38,691 bases of DNA from Lachnospiraceae bacterium (GTDB lineage Bacteria; Bacillota; Clostridia; Lachnospirales; Lachnospiraceae), in contig JAEEVO010000018.1 in NCBI GenBank assembly GCA_016290905.1, positions 1 through 38,691 of the forward strand, given 5' to 3'. Within the stretch, counting starts at the first letter, position 1; every line of letters begins with the position of its first letter. Below are positions 24,208-32,723 of this stretch, piece after piece. The notes beneath the pieces were generated by a model. That model did not search any database. It saw only the letters and a list, made by a program, of their open reading frames with translations, and was not told where the DNA came from. The position numbers and the translations under genes were made by a program.

Positions 24208-24774
24208 ATGTATTACGTTATATATACCGGCGCCGGCATGGAGACCAAGACCGAGAATTATATCCGGAAGATGATCCCGCAGGAACTGTATGTAAGATGT
24301 TTTCACCCTATGCGCTGCCTTAAAAAGAAATACGGCGGGGTATGGAAGGACTTTTACGATACGTTAATCCCGGGGTATATATTTCTCCAGAGTGACTGCA
24401 TAGATGATTTTTATAAAGAAGTCCGGAAAAATCCGAAATACCTTAACATTCTCGGAAAGAGCATGGAATACCAGTCCCTCTCGTTTTATGAGCTTAACAG
24501 GGAAGAGGAGATATGGCTTAAAAAGCTTGTGGGTACCTCTGAGGAAGAGGATATCCCCGAGGAAGCCACAGCCGAAGTATCGCAGATAGATTTCGGGGAA
24601 AATGATGAGGTCATCATTCTTTCGGGGCCTCTTAAGGACTTGAAAGGATGTATAAAAAAGCTTAACCTGCATAAGCGTGTCGCTGAGGTTGAGATGAGCT
24701 TTATGGGACGAAAGACAGTTATATTCATGGGAATTGACTGGATCATGAAGCCGAAGGAAGAACCGTTAACTTAA
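24208..24774 (+). CDS. NusG paralogue, LoaP-like transcription antiterminator
   Basis: 188 residues with an N-terminal NGN domain (about 1-110; YYVIYTGAGMETKTENYI at the start and LIPGYIFLQSD in the middle, the usual NusG PGYvfv motif). A C-terminal KOW domain (about 130-180) has GENDEVIILSGPLKDLKG and RKTVIFMGIDWI. The housekeeping nusG would be expected after secE, to the right of this window, so this is a specialised paralogue. LoaP proteins usually sit at the head of long polysaccharide or antibiotic operons; here the next genes encode indolepyruvate oxidoreductase. The ATG at 24208 has AAGGGA upstream and matches the family N-terminus; an earlier ATG (24187) lacks such a site. Confidence 0.85.
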   Translation: MYYVIYTGAGMETKTENYIRKMIPQELYVRCFHPMRCLKKKYGGVWKDFYDTLIPGYIFLQSDCIDDFYKEVRKNPKYLNILGKSMEYQSLSFYELNREEEIWLKKLVGTSEEEDIPEEATAEVSQIDFGENDEVIILSGPLKDLKGCIKKLNLHKRVAEVEMSFMGRKTVIFMGIDWIMKPKEEPLT

Positions 24775-24822
24775 AAAACATATATAAAAATTTTTTGAGG
24801 GAAAATGAAGGAGGATTGTCTG

Positions 24823-26556
24823 ATGTCAGAGAAAAAGCTGATGCTGGGTAACGAAGCCATCGCACGCGGCGCTTATGAAGCGGGCGTAAAGGTTTCGGCT
24901 GCTTATCCGGGTACTCCCAGTACCGAGATAAGCGAGAACATTGTGAAGTATGAGGAGATATACTGCGAGTGGTCGCCGAATGAGAAGGTGGCTATGGAAG
25001 TAGCGATCGGTGCATCAATGGCAGGTGTCAGGTCGCTTGTATCCATGAAGCATGTCGGTGTGAACGTAGCTTCGGATCCCCTTTACACAGTTAGTTACAT
25101 CGGAGTTTCCGGCGGTCTGGTACTTGTTGCCGCTGACGATCCCGGAATGTACAGCTCGCAGAACGAGCAGGATTCACGTGCTGTTGCACGTGCAGCACAT
25201 ATCCCGGTTATTGAGCCCTCTGACAGTGCTGAAGCTAAGGAGTTCATCAAGTACGCATATGATATAAGCGAGAAATACGATACTCCCGTTATGTTCAGGA
25301 CTACCACACGTATAGCTCATTCTCAGGGTCTTGTAGAGCTTGAGGACCGCTGCGAGCCTATTGATATTCCTTATACCAAGAACGTGGCTAAAAACGTTAT
25401 GATGCCCGGTAATGCAATCAAGCGTCACCCTGTAGTTGAAGCAAGGGAAAAGCAGATGGCAATTGACGGAGCGGATTTCCCCATAAACAGGATAGAGATG
25501 AATGATACAAAGATCGGTGTCATCACTTCAGGTATCCCTTATCAGTATGTTAAGGAAGCACTTCCCACAGCATCGGTTCTTAAGCTTGGCTGTGTCAATC
25601 CGCTTCCTAAGCAGATGATCATCGATTTCTCAAAGAAGGTTGATAAGCTCTACATCATAGAGGAACTTGATCCGATCATCGAGGAACAGGTTAAGTCATG
25701 GGGTATAGAGTGTACCGGTAAGGAAATACTTACCATTCAGGGCGAATACAGTACAAATATGTTAAAGAAGGCAATCCTCGGACAGGAGCTTCAGATAGAA
25801 CAGAAGGCCGATGTACCCGTAAGACCTCCGATCCTTTGCCCCGGATGCCCTCACAGAAGCACCTTCTATACATTGAATAAATTAAAGATACATGCCGCAG
25901 GCGACATCGGATGCTATACACTCGGTGCTGTAGCTCCTTTGAGCGTAGTTGAGACAACCGTATGTATGGGTTCATCCATCAGTACTCTCCATGGTATGGA
26001 GAAGGCTAAGGGCAAGGAATATATCAAGGACTGGGTAGCGGTTATCGGTGATTCGACATTCATGCATACCGGTGTTAACTCCCTGATGAACATGTTCTAT
26101 AACCAGGGTACCGGCACAGTTCTTATACTTGATAACTCCACCACAGGTATGACCGGTCACCAGGATCACGCTGCTACAGGCAAGACCTTAAGGGGCGAGA
26201 TCGTACCGGCTATCGATCTTTACAAGCTCTGCCATGACGGTATCGGTATTGAGAACACAAGGATCGTCAACGCATTTGATACAAAGGCACTGGAAGCTGC
26301 GATAAAGGAAGAGGTTGCAAGAGACGCCGTATCGGTAATCATTGTTCAGGCACCCTGTGCACTTCTTAAGTCCAACAAGCCCAAGCCTGCATTCCATATC
26401 GATACTGACAAGTGCAAGCGCTGCTACATGTGTATGAAGCCTGCATGTCCAGCTATCACCAAGGCTGATGACGGCACAGTATCCATCAACGCTACCATGT
26501 GTAACGGCTGCGGTCTGTGCGAAGGACAGTGTAAGTTTGGAGCAATCCTTCGTTGA
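24823..26556 (+). CDS. iorA: Indolepyruvate:ferredoxin oxidoreductase, alpha subunit
   Basis: The large subunit of the thiamine-diphosphate enzyme that oxidises arylpyruvates (from Trp, Phe, Tyr) to aryl-acetyl-CoA and reduces ferredoxin. It has 577 residues. The N-terminal pyrimidine-binding domain is visible as GNEAIARGAYEAGV and AYPGTPSTEI. The ThDP motif GDSTFMHTG...NNST-type LDNSTTGMTG starts near residue 409. The C-terminus has two 4Fe-4S clusters: CKRCYMCMKPAC and CNGCGLCEGQC (about 531-575). AAGGAGGA precedes the ATG at 24823, which I prefer to ATG 24805 because that one would overlap the site. iorB follows after 173 bases. Confidence 0.97.
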   Translation: MSEKKLMLGNEAIARGAYEAGVKVSAAYPGTPSTEISENIVKYEEIYCEWSPNEKVAMEVAIGASMAGVRSLVSMKHVGVNVASDPLYTVSYIGVSGGLVLVAADDPGMYSSQNEQDSRAVARAAHIPVIEPSDSAEAKEFIKYAYDISEKYDTPVMFRTTTRIAHSQGLVELEDRCEPIDIPYTKNVAKNVMMPGNAIKRHPVVEAREKQMAIDGADFPINRIEMNDTKIGVITSGIPYQYVKEALPTASVLKLGCVNPLPKQMIIDFSKKVDKLYIIEELDPIIEEQVKSWGIECTGKEILTIQGEYSTNMLKKAILGQELQIEQKADVPVRPPILCPGCPHRSTFYTLNKLKIHAAGDIGCYTLGAVAPLSVVETTVCMGSSISTLHGMEKAKGKEYIKDWVAVIGDSTFMHTGVNSLMNMFYNQGTGTVLILDNSTTGMTGHQDHAATGKTLRGEIVPAIDLYKLCHDGIGIENTRIVNAFDTKALEAAIKEEVARDAVSVIIVQAPCALLKSNKPKPAFHIDTDKCKRCYMCMKPACPAITKADDGTVSINATMCNGCGLCEGQCKFGAILR

Positions 26557-26558
26557 TA

Positions 26559-26597
26559 TTTTCGCAACACGCAAAATATGCGTGTTGAACGCGAAAA
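26559..26597 (+). other. Strong hairpin between iorA and iorB
   Basis: TTTTCG + CAACACGCA (26559-26573) pair with TGCGTGTTG (26579-26587) and CGAAAA (26592-26597), with a 5-base loop and a 4-base bulge. No U-tract follows. It starts two bases after the iorA stop codon. Confidence 0.65.
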
Positions 26598-26729
26598 CAT
26601 CAAATGGATGTGCGGGAGACGGGATATGCTGCCACCCACGCACCCTGCCCTGCATAAGTTTAAGGAAAGAATCATAAAAGAAGGATTGCGCTAGTATAGA
26701 TAATAATATTAGTTAGAATGGAGATATAT

Positions 26730-27299
26730 ATGGAAACAAAGAATATCATGATAGTCGGCGTCGGCGGACAGGGAACACTTCTTACCAGCCGTATCCTTGG
26801 CGGTATCACCATAAAGGCAGGCTTTGATGTAAAGCTCAGCGAAGTACACGGTATGGCTCAGCGTGGCGGAAGCGTTGTAACATTCGTACGTTACGGTGAC
26901 AAGGTAAATGAGCCCATAGTGGAAGAGGGCCAGGCAGATGTGCTTATTGCATTTGAGAGGCTTGAGGCTTTAAGATACGCTCACTTCTTAAAGAAGGACG
27001 GTGTGCTTGTAGTGAACGATCAGAGGATCGATCCCATGCCTGTTGTAATAGGAGCTGCAAAGTACCCCGAAGGCATCATTGAGGAGCTTGAGAAAAAATA
27101 CAAGGTACTGAAAGTAAACGCAATGGAAGAGGCGCTTAAGCTCGGAAATTCAAGGACTTTCAATATAATAGTCCTCGGTATGGCCGCAAAGCATATGGAT
27201 TTCAAGAAGGAGGACTGGCTTGAGGTAATTGAAAATACGGTACCTCCCAAGACAATCGACATCAACAAGCAGGCATTTGAAGTTGGATATTCGTTATAA
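26730..27299 (+). CDS. iorB: Indolepyruvate:ferredoxin oxidoreductase, beta subunit
   Basis: The small subunit of the same enzyme. Its 189 residues correspond to the gamma-type domain of 2-oxoacid oxidoreductases, with the glycine-rich NIMIVGVGGQGTLLTSRIL at the start and HGMAQRGGSVVTFVRYG, the usual MxQRGG motif of the family. The ATG at 26730 has TGGAG seven bases upstream; ATG 26718 lies too close to any site. A promoter and a terminator-like hairpin follow its stop. Confidence 0.96.
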   Translation: METKNIMIVGVGGQGTLLTSRILGGITIKAGFDVKLSEVHGMAQRGGSVVTFVRYGDKVNEPIVEEGQADVLIAFERLEALRYAHFLKKDGVLVVNDQRIDPMPVVIGAAKYPEGIIEELEKKYKVLKVNAMEEALKLGNSRTFNIIVLGMAAKHMDFKKEDWLEVIENTVPPKTIDINKQAFEVGYSL

Positions 27300-27324
27300 C
27301 GATATAATACAATTTAAAAATAGT

Positions 27325-27353
27325 TTGACAACATTTCTGTTTTAGAGTATAAA
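27325..27353 (+). promoter_or_regulatory. Strong sigma-A promoter upstream of the CoA ligase gene
   Basis: -35 TTGACA (27325-27330), a 17-base spacer, -10 TATAAA (27348-27353). The predicted start point (about 27360) is immediately before the hairpin at 27363. Confidence 0.75.
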
Positions 27354-27362
27354 AGAATATGG

Positions 27363-27398
27363 AACTCCGTCTCCTTTAACTACGGAGACGGAGTTTTT
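27363..27398 (+). terminator. Rho-independent terminator-like hairpin after iorB / at the 5' end of the paaK transcript
   Basis: AACTCCGTCTCC (27363-27374) and GGAGACGGAGTT (27384-27395) form a perfect 12-bp stem with a 9-base loop, followed by TTTTT-type sequence. By position it ends the iorAB transcript, yet it would also be the first element of any RNA made from the promoter at 27325. Confidence 0.85.
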
Positions 27399-27423
27399 AA
27401 TAATCATATGAGAGGACACCGAC

Positions 27424-28719
27424 ATGATCTGGAATGAAGCTAAGGAATGCATGAGCCGTGATGAGATGACACATCTTCAGAGCACAAGGCTTGTGAAACA
27501 GGTGAACTATGTTTACCATAATGTTGAGTATTACAGGAAAAAGATGCAGGCGGCAGGGCTTGAACCCGGAGATATCAAGGGAATTGAAGATATCACCAAA
27601 CTGCCTTTTACAACCAAGGATGACTTGAGAAATACTTATCCCTGCGGTCTTTTTGCAGTTCCGAGAAGTGAGGTCGTAAGAATACATGCATCATCCGGTA
27701 CCACAGGAAAGGCTACAGTTGTAGGTTACACAAGGCGCGATATAGACATATGGTCAGAGTGCGTTTCAAGAGTGCTCGCAATGGCCAATGTAGGAAAAAA
27801 CGATACAGTACAGGTTTCATACGGATACGGTCTCTTTACCGGAGGTCTCGGTGCACATTATGGTGTTGAGAATGTGGGAGCAACCGTTGTACCGCTTTCA
27901 ACAGGAAATACAAAAAAGCAGCTTACCATGATGAAGGATCTTGGAGTTACTTCCATCATGTGTACCCCTTCATATCTTATGTATCTGACTGAGTCCATAG
28001 AGGAGCAGGGCATACTTGACGAGCTTCAGCTGAAGTCCGCTGTATGCGGTGCGGAGCCATGGACGGAAGAGATGAGAAACCAGATCGAATCCAGGCTTCA
28101 CATCAAGGCTCACGATATCTACGGCTTAAGTGAGATCATGGGACCCGGTGTTGCCGGAGACTGTGTATACCATAAGGGACTTCATATCAATGAAGACCAT
28201 TTCCTGCCTGAGATCATTTCGGCAGATACGCTTACTTCCATTGGGGACGGTGAGATCGGAGAGCTTGTATTTACCACACTTACAAAAGAAGCACTTCCGC
28301 TTATACGTTACAGGACAAAGGATCTTACAAGCATTTCACACGGAAAATGCGAGTGCGGACGTACTACGGCAAGGCTCTCAAGATTTGTCGGACGTTCCGA
28401 TGATATGCTTATCATCCGTGGCGTAAACGTATTCCCTTCACAGGTTGAAGCAGCGCTCCTTGAAATGGGTGAGGTAAGCCCTAACTACCTTATGATAGTT
28501 GACCGTGTAAACAACCTCGATACCTTAGAGGTACTTGTGGAAGTAGATGAGAAGTTCTTCTCTGATGAGATAAAAGAGCTTGAGAACCTCACAAAGAAGA
28601 TCACACACGTTCTTCAGCAGGCACTCCTTATCCAGCCCAAGGTTAAGCTTGTAGAACCGAAGACCTTGGAGAGAAGCGAAGGCAAGGCAAAGCGTGTTAT
28701 AGATAATCGTAAGCTGTGA
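27424..28719 (+). CDS. paaK: Phenylacetate-CoA ligase (AMP-forming)
   Basis: A 431-residue ANL-superfamily enzyme forming aryl-acetyl-CoA from arylacetate, CoA and ATP; run in reverse it would yield ATP from the IorAB product. Motifs: P-loop ASSGTTGKATVVGYTRRD (near residue 90), YGLSEIMGPGVA (near 235), GELVFTTLTKEALPLIRYRTKD (hinge region) and the C-terminal RSEGKAKRVIDNRKL lysine loop. GAGAGGAC precedes the ATG. The neighbours iorA, iorB and the ACT protein make this the standard archaeal/clostridial arylacetate cluster and favour a role in aromatic amino acid fermentation. Confidence 0.95.
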   Translation: MIWNEAKECMSRDEMTHLQSTRLVKQVNYVYHNVEYYRKKMQAAGLEPGDIKGIEDITKLPFTTKDDLRNTYPCGLFAVPRSEVVRIHASSGTTGKATVVGYTRRDIDIWSECVSRVLAMANVGKNDTVQVSYGYGLFTGGLGAHYGVENVGATVVPLSTGNTKKQLTMMKDLGVTSIMCTPSYLMYLTESIEEQGILDELQLKSAVCGAEPWTEEMRNQIESRLHIKAHDIYGLSEIMGPGVAGDCVYHKGLHINEDHFLPEIISADTLTSIGDGEIGELVFTTLTKEALPLIRYRTKDLTSISHGKCECGRTTARLSRFVGRSDDMLIIRGVNVFPSQVEAALLEMGEVSPNYLMIVDRVNNLDTLEVLVEVDEKFFSDEIKELENLTKKITHVLQQALLIQPKVKLVEPKTLERSEGKAKRVIDNRKL

Positions 28720-28751
28720 TCAACACAGTGTATGAACTGACAATGTAAACA

Positions 28752-28811
28752 GATTGTCGTTCTGAACGAAGCGAAAACAGATTGTCATTCTGAGCGAAGC
28801 GAAGAATCTTA
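28752..28811 (+). repeat. REP-like repeat, tandem direct pair
   Basis: Two units in the same direction: GATTGTCGTTCTGAACGAAG then CGAAA, and GATTGTCATTCTGAGCGAAG then CGAAGAATCTT. This is the only tandem arrangement of the family in the window, lying between the ligase gene and the ACT gene. Confidence 0.85.
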
Positions 28812-28838
28812 AATCATAAATGTATCGGAGGCAAAAAT

Positions 28839-29225
28839 ATGATATTAAAACAATTATCGGTATTTGTAGAAAATAAAGAAGGCCGTATGAAGGATATCAC
28901 CCAGGTTCTTAAGGACAGCGGCATCAATATTAAGACCATGTCACTTGCCGATACTACAGAGTATGGTATGCTGCGTCTTATCGTATCCGATCCCGACACA
29001 GCAAAGGCAAAGCTGCGTGAGGCAGGCTTCCCTGTCAGCATAACCGATGTACTTGCGGTTAAGGCTGAAGACCGTATAGGTTTCCTTCACGATATGCTGT
29101 GCAAGCTTGACGCCAACATTACCAGCATAGAGTATATGTACACCCTTCCTACCGATGAAGGTCCCGTGGTAATCCTGAAGGTGGCAAATCCCGTCGAGGT
29201 CGAGAAAGTACTTGAGAACATATAA
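28839..29225 (+). CDS. Tandem ACT-domain protein
   Basis: 128 residues made of two ACT domains: about 1-66 (LKQLSVFVENKEGRMKDITQ at the start, SGINIKTMSLADTTEYGMLRLI) and about 69-128 (RIGFLHDMLCKLDANITSIEY). ACT pairs of this type bind amino acids and regulate enzymes. This family regularly follows paaK and iorAB and probably senses an aromatic amino acid or related metabolite, as inferred from context. GGAGG precedes the ATG. Confidence 0.92.
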   Translation: MILKQLSVFVENKEGRMKDITQVLKDSGINIKTMSLADTTEYGMLRLIVSDPDTAKAKLREAGFPVSITDVLAVKAEDRIGFLHDMLCKLDANITSIEYMYTLPTDEGPVVILKVANPVEVEKVLENI

Positions 29226-29243
29226 ATATGTTATAAAGGATAT

Positions 29244-29270
29244 TAAGTTTTTTGCAGATTCTGCCGAAAA
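29244..29270 (+). promoter_or_regulatory. Sigma-28 (FliA/SigD) flagellar promoter
   Basis: TAAG (29244-29247), exactly 15 bases, then GCCGAAAA (29263-29270), against the consensus TAAA-N15-GCCGATAA. It is about 85 bases upstream of the DUF6240-type gene, which leads into flagellin. Confidence 0.75.
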
Positions 29271-29355
29271 GTAATATGCATGGATGCAATACAATTTCGT
29301 ATAGGCTTTTGATTCAAGGATGAATCCGGGTAGCCTGTTCGGAACGGAGAATTAC

Positions 29356-32300
29356 ATGCGTATAAACGATCTTTTTAACAACATACAGAATACAAACAGC
29401 ACCGGAGTGAGGGTAAATGATGATTTATCCTCATTTGACGGTGCATTTTTTATCGATAAAAATTCGACTCCCGCAGTGGACAAAAGCAGCGTTTCCGGAA
29501 CTGCAAAAATGCCGGAGAGCAGAAAAGTCACCGGAAATACTTATACGCTTAATGAAGCAAAGGGTATGGCCGAAAGAGAAGGCTTGGGTGAAAAACTGTT
29601 AAATGCCGTAAATGCACCTCGGAATAACGATAAGGAGCTGGTCAAGAACCTTACGGGCGAAGACTACGAAAGCCTTGAGGATGAGGGCATGTCCTTAGAG
29701 AAATTCAGTAAGGAAAGGCTTGAAAGAGCAATCGAGCGTATAAAGGAAAACCGTACGGTCCGAGAAATAAGGCTTGCAGAAGGAGTGGAGAAACAGCAGG
29801 AGTACAGGGAGACCGTAGACCGGATGTCATTCCTCGCAAAAGCCGATTCGGGCGCAGAAAAGCTTATAGCAAAGATGCTTTATGAAGCCGACATCCCGGT
29901 AACCGAGGAAAATATCGAGGAAGTAAAAAAAGCCGCCGACATAGCCTTAAATACCGGCAAGCTGAATGATTCTTCGGAAAACTATCTTATAAGAAACAAT
30001 CTTCCTCCGACAATAGAGAACCTGTACAAGGCAGCTCACACCGGAGAAATGAGGCAGATGCCTCTTGATGACGCATCATGGGAAAGCCTTAAGAAAACGG
30101 CAATAGATATAGTAAAAGAATCCGGAGTGGATACGGATACCGGTCTTAAGACTGCAAGGTGGCTTGTGGAACACGACCTTCCCGTGACCAAGGAAAACAT
30201 TCTGTATAAAACGGAACTTGACGCTTACGGAGACAACGGTCCGTTAAGCAGTGAGGAGGTTTTCGGCGCGGCTGTAAATTCCATGCAGGAAGGAAGCAGT
30301 GCCAAGGAAGGCCTGGTGATAGTAAGAAAAGATGAAGAGGCAGCTGCTTTTGAAAAGGAAGCCGAGGACATTATAAACAAGCTTCCGGGTATAAGCAACG
30401 AAGCAATAAAGTCTTCCTTCTTAAACGGAGCAACCGAAGAAAACATCACGATCCCCGAACTTATAGATGCCGAAGAACAGATTGAGAAAACAGGAAATCT
30501 GAACGGAACGGTAAATCTCGGCGGGATGACAAAGGAAGAAGCGAATGTAAAGATCAGGCTTGAAGAGATCAGGGTAAGCTTGAACATAGAGGCAGCAAGA
30601 GGCCTTATGGCCAAAGGCATCAGTATTATGTCCGATGGGCTTATGCGTGTTGCCGAGGGAATACGTGAGCTTCAGAAGGAATTTTTTGAAGAAGTATACA
30701 GGGAGCTTGAAACGGATTACGGCTTTGAAGCAAAAGGCTCTTCGGCGGACAAAATTTCGGCTTCCGAGGCAGCGGAACTGGCCGTCAGAACAGAAAACGG
30801 GCTTGAAAAAGTAATAAATGCCCCGCTTGAACTGTATAAGGCTTCGTTCAGCATCAGGCACAGCATAACTCTTGCCCAACTGTCCGAAACGGGAGAAACT
30901 CTTATAAGTGAAAACGTACAGGAGTCTTCGGTTTACATAAGCGTTACCCCCGCATCCATGACTGCGGCACTTACTTCATATGAGAATTCCTCGACCGAAG
31001 TAAGACGTGACCTTGGGGATTCCATCAAGAAAGCCTTTTCGGGAAGCGTGGACAGCCTTTTATCGTCATTCGGGCTGGAGACTACGGAAGGAAACCGCAG
31101 GGCGGTAAGGATACTCGGTTACAACAGTATGGAGATAACCGCATCAAGCATAGAAGAAATAAAGTATTATGACGCCAAGGTTACCGGACTTGCAGGCAAA
31201 ATGACGCCTCCGGTTGTCATGGCCATGATCAGGAACGGGATAAATCCTTTAGAATGCACGATAGACGAGCTTGATGAAGCAGTTTCTTCCATAATAAAAG
31301 AACAGGGAAGCTCACCGGAACAGAAATACAGTGAGTTTTTGGTAAGGATGGAGGAAGCGGGAGCTATCTCGCAGAACGAAAGAAATGCTTACATAGGCAT
31401 TTACAGGTTATTATATAATGTAGAGAAAAACGACGGCGCAGCCATAGGAAGCCTGCTTGCCAGCGGAAGGGAACTTACTTTCGGGAATCTCCTTACGGAG
31501 GAGCGGAGCAGGAATACGGGCATCGATATGGCCGCCGATGACAATACTGATATTAAGGCATCATATTATAAAAACTCTGTCTCGGATCAGATAAATGATG
31601 CATTTAATTACCAGAGAAGGCTTGCGGATGAAGCTCTCGAAGTCACAGACCCTTCAAGATGGGACAGGGCACTTTCGGGGAAAGATTACCAAAATGTCAC
31701 TATAGAAGGGCTGCATGACGGATTGTATACCGGACAGACGGGAACGGTTGAGAGTGCCGGTAATGACATTGAGACTTTTGCCTCAAAGGCTGATGACATA
31801 GTAAAGACCATGACGGGAAATACTCCCGTTTCCGAGTTCCTTAACAGCTTTGGGATAAAGGACAGCTACCGGAACAGAAAAGCCGCAGAGGAGATCTTCT
31901 TTGGAGAAAACCAAGAGGATTCCTCGATATCCGTTACCGCGGATGAGTTAAACAGCGCTCTGGAAAGCGAATCAAACTTTGATGAGCTTCTGGGAATAAA
32001 GACAAGGCGCGCCAACGCACTCACCGGACAGGCATTCAAGACTGCGATAACGGCTCAGGCCGCCGCAGAGCTTAACGGCAGGGTAGAGAGGATAGAGATG
32101 CTTGAAGCATTGGCCGGGAAGGGGCACTACAGGCTGCAGGTTGATGAAGGAGAAACATCCAAAACGGTTAATCTGACCGTTATAAAAAACACGGGGGATG
32201 CGGGTACGGTATCGGTTGAGATACAAAGAGAAGACTACAGCCTTCAGGCAGACCTGAACCTGGTGATGACGGAATCGGAATACAGTAATGTTGAAAGTCC

Positions 32301-32649
32301 TTATAAGGTTGTGGCGGTTCCGAGACCCGGAGCTCAGGGTGTAAGCGGAGTCCCGTTTGTAAGAGGAAACATATTGTTTATGGGAACAACGGCTCCCGAC
32401 GCGGCAGGAAAAGCCGAGATGTTTAAAACGGCATTAAAGGAAGCGGGCATAAATGCCGATAATATAAATATATCGGGCATGGCGCGCAATAGTGAAGCAT
32501 ATATGTCATATCTTTCCGGATTGTACACTGCGGCTCAGCATCAGGACGGTGCGGGCCAAGCGTCCGGAAGTGACAGGCGCAGTGAAGAAACAGCCCGTAT
32601 CGCGGAAAGGCTTTATATGGCTGCAAAGTCCTTCCTTTCATTCTTCTAA
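29356..32649 (+). CDS. DUF6240-type flagellar-associated protein, FliK-like C-terminus
   Basis: 1,097 residues, acidic, helical, with no signal peptide or membrane helix. I recognise it as the DUF6240 type found beside flagellin in Lachnospiraceae. The body has repeated helical units with a recurring phrase: IPVTEENIEEVKKA, LPPTIENLYKA, LPVTKENILYK. The C-terminal part (about 905-1060) alternates strands and helices like the hook-length-control FliK C-domain: KTVNLTVI, GTVSVEIQREDYSLQADL, then KAEMFKTALKEAGI. A FliK-like role in hook length or export switching is my inference. GGAG lies six bases before the ATG at 29356; the earlier ATG (29320) has none at proper spacing. A sigma-28 promoter precedes it. 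Confidence 0.75.
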   Translation: MRINDLFNNIQNTNSTGVRVNDDLSSFDGAFFIDKNSTPAVDKSSVSGTAKMPESRKVTGNTYTLNEAKGMAEREGLGEKLLNAVNAPRNNDKELVKNLTGEDYESLEDEGMSLEKFSKERLERAIERIKENRTVREIRLAEGVEKQQEYRETVDRMSFLAKADSGAEKLIAKMLYEADIPVTEENIEEVKKAADIALNTGKLNDSSENYLIRNNLPPTIENLYKAAHTGEMRQMPLDDASWESLKKTAIDIVKESGVDTDTGLKTARWLVEHDLPVTKENILYKTELDAYGDNGPLSSEEVFGAAVNSMQEGSSAKEGLVIVRKDEEAAAFEKEAEDIINKLPGISNEAIKSSFLNGATEENITIPELIDAEEQIEKTGNLNGTVNLGGMTKEEANVKIRLEEIRVSLNIEAARGLMAKGISIMSDGLMRVAEGIRELQKEFFEEVYRELETDYGFEAKGSSADKISASEAAELAVRTENGLEKVINAPLELYKASFSIRHSITLAQLSETGETLISENVQESSVYISVTPASMTAALTSYENSSTEVRRDLGDSIKKAFSGSVDSLLSSFGLETTEGNRRAVRILGYNSMEITASSIEEIKYYDAKVTGLAGKMTPPVVMAMIRNGINPLECTIDELDEAVSSIIKEQGSSPEQKYSEFLVRMEEAGAISQNERNAYIGIYRLLYNVEKNDGAAIGSLLASGRELTFGNLLTEERSRNTGIDMAADDNTDIKASYYKNSVSDQINDAFNYQRRLADEALEVTDPSRWDRALSGKDYQNVTIEGLHDGLYTGQTGTVESAGNDIETFASKADDIVKTMTGNTPVSEFLNSFGIKDSYRNRKAAEEIFFGENQEDSSISVTADELNSALESESNFDELLGIKTRRANALTGQAFKTAITAQAAAELNGRVERIEMLEALAGKGHYRLQVDEGETSKTVNLTVIKNTGDAGTVSVEIQREDYSLQADLNLVMTESEYSNVESPYKVVAVPRPGAQGVSGVPFVRGNILFMGTTAPDAAGKAEMFKTALKEAGINADNINISGMARNSEAYMSYLSGLYTAAQHQDGAGQASGSDRRSEETARIAERLYMAAKSFLSFF

Positions 32650-32659
32650 AAAACCGGAG

Positions 32660-32687
32660 GGACGGTCCTTTAAGTAAGGAATCGTCC
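32660..32687 (+). other. Leader hairpin upstream of flagellin
   Basis: GGACG + TCCTT (32660-32670) pair with AAGGA + CGTCC (32676-32687), with loop TAAGT and a small internal loop. There is no U-tract. It may stabilise the flagellin mRNA or mark a processing site between the large gene and flagellin. Confidence 0.55.
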
Positions 32688-32723
32688 GGGGTGACTTAAA
32701 ATATATTCGCGGAGGTAATACAG

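Noticed and set aside
30225-30620. Long antisense reading frames within the DUF6240, flagellin and glucosaminidase genes
   Set aside because: They mirror the codon pattern of the sense genes, have no ribosome binding sites and show no recognisable protein features.
32671-32697. Possible sigma-28 promoter just before flagellin (TAAG-N15-GGTGACTT)
   Set aside because: The -10 half matches the GCCGATAA consensus at too few positions. Flagellin is more likely read from the 29244 promoter or another one that I cannot define.
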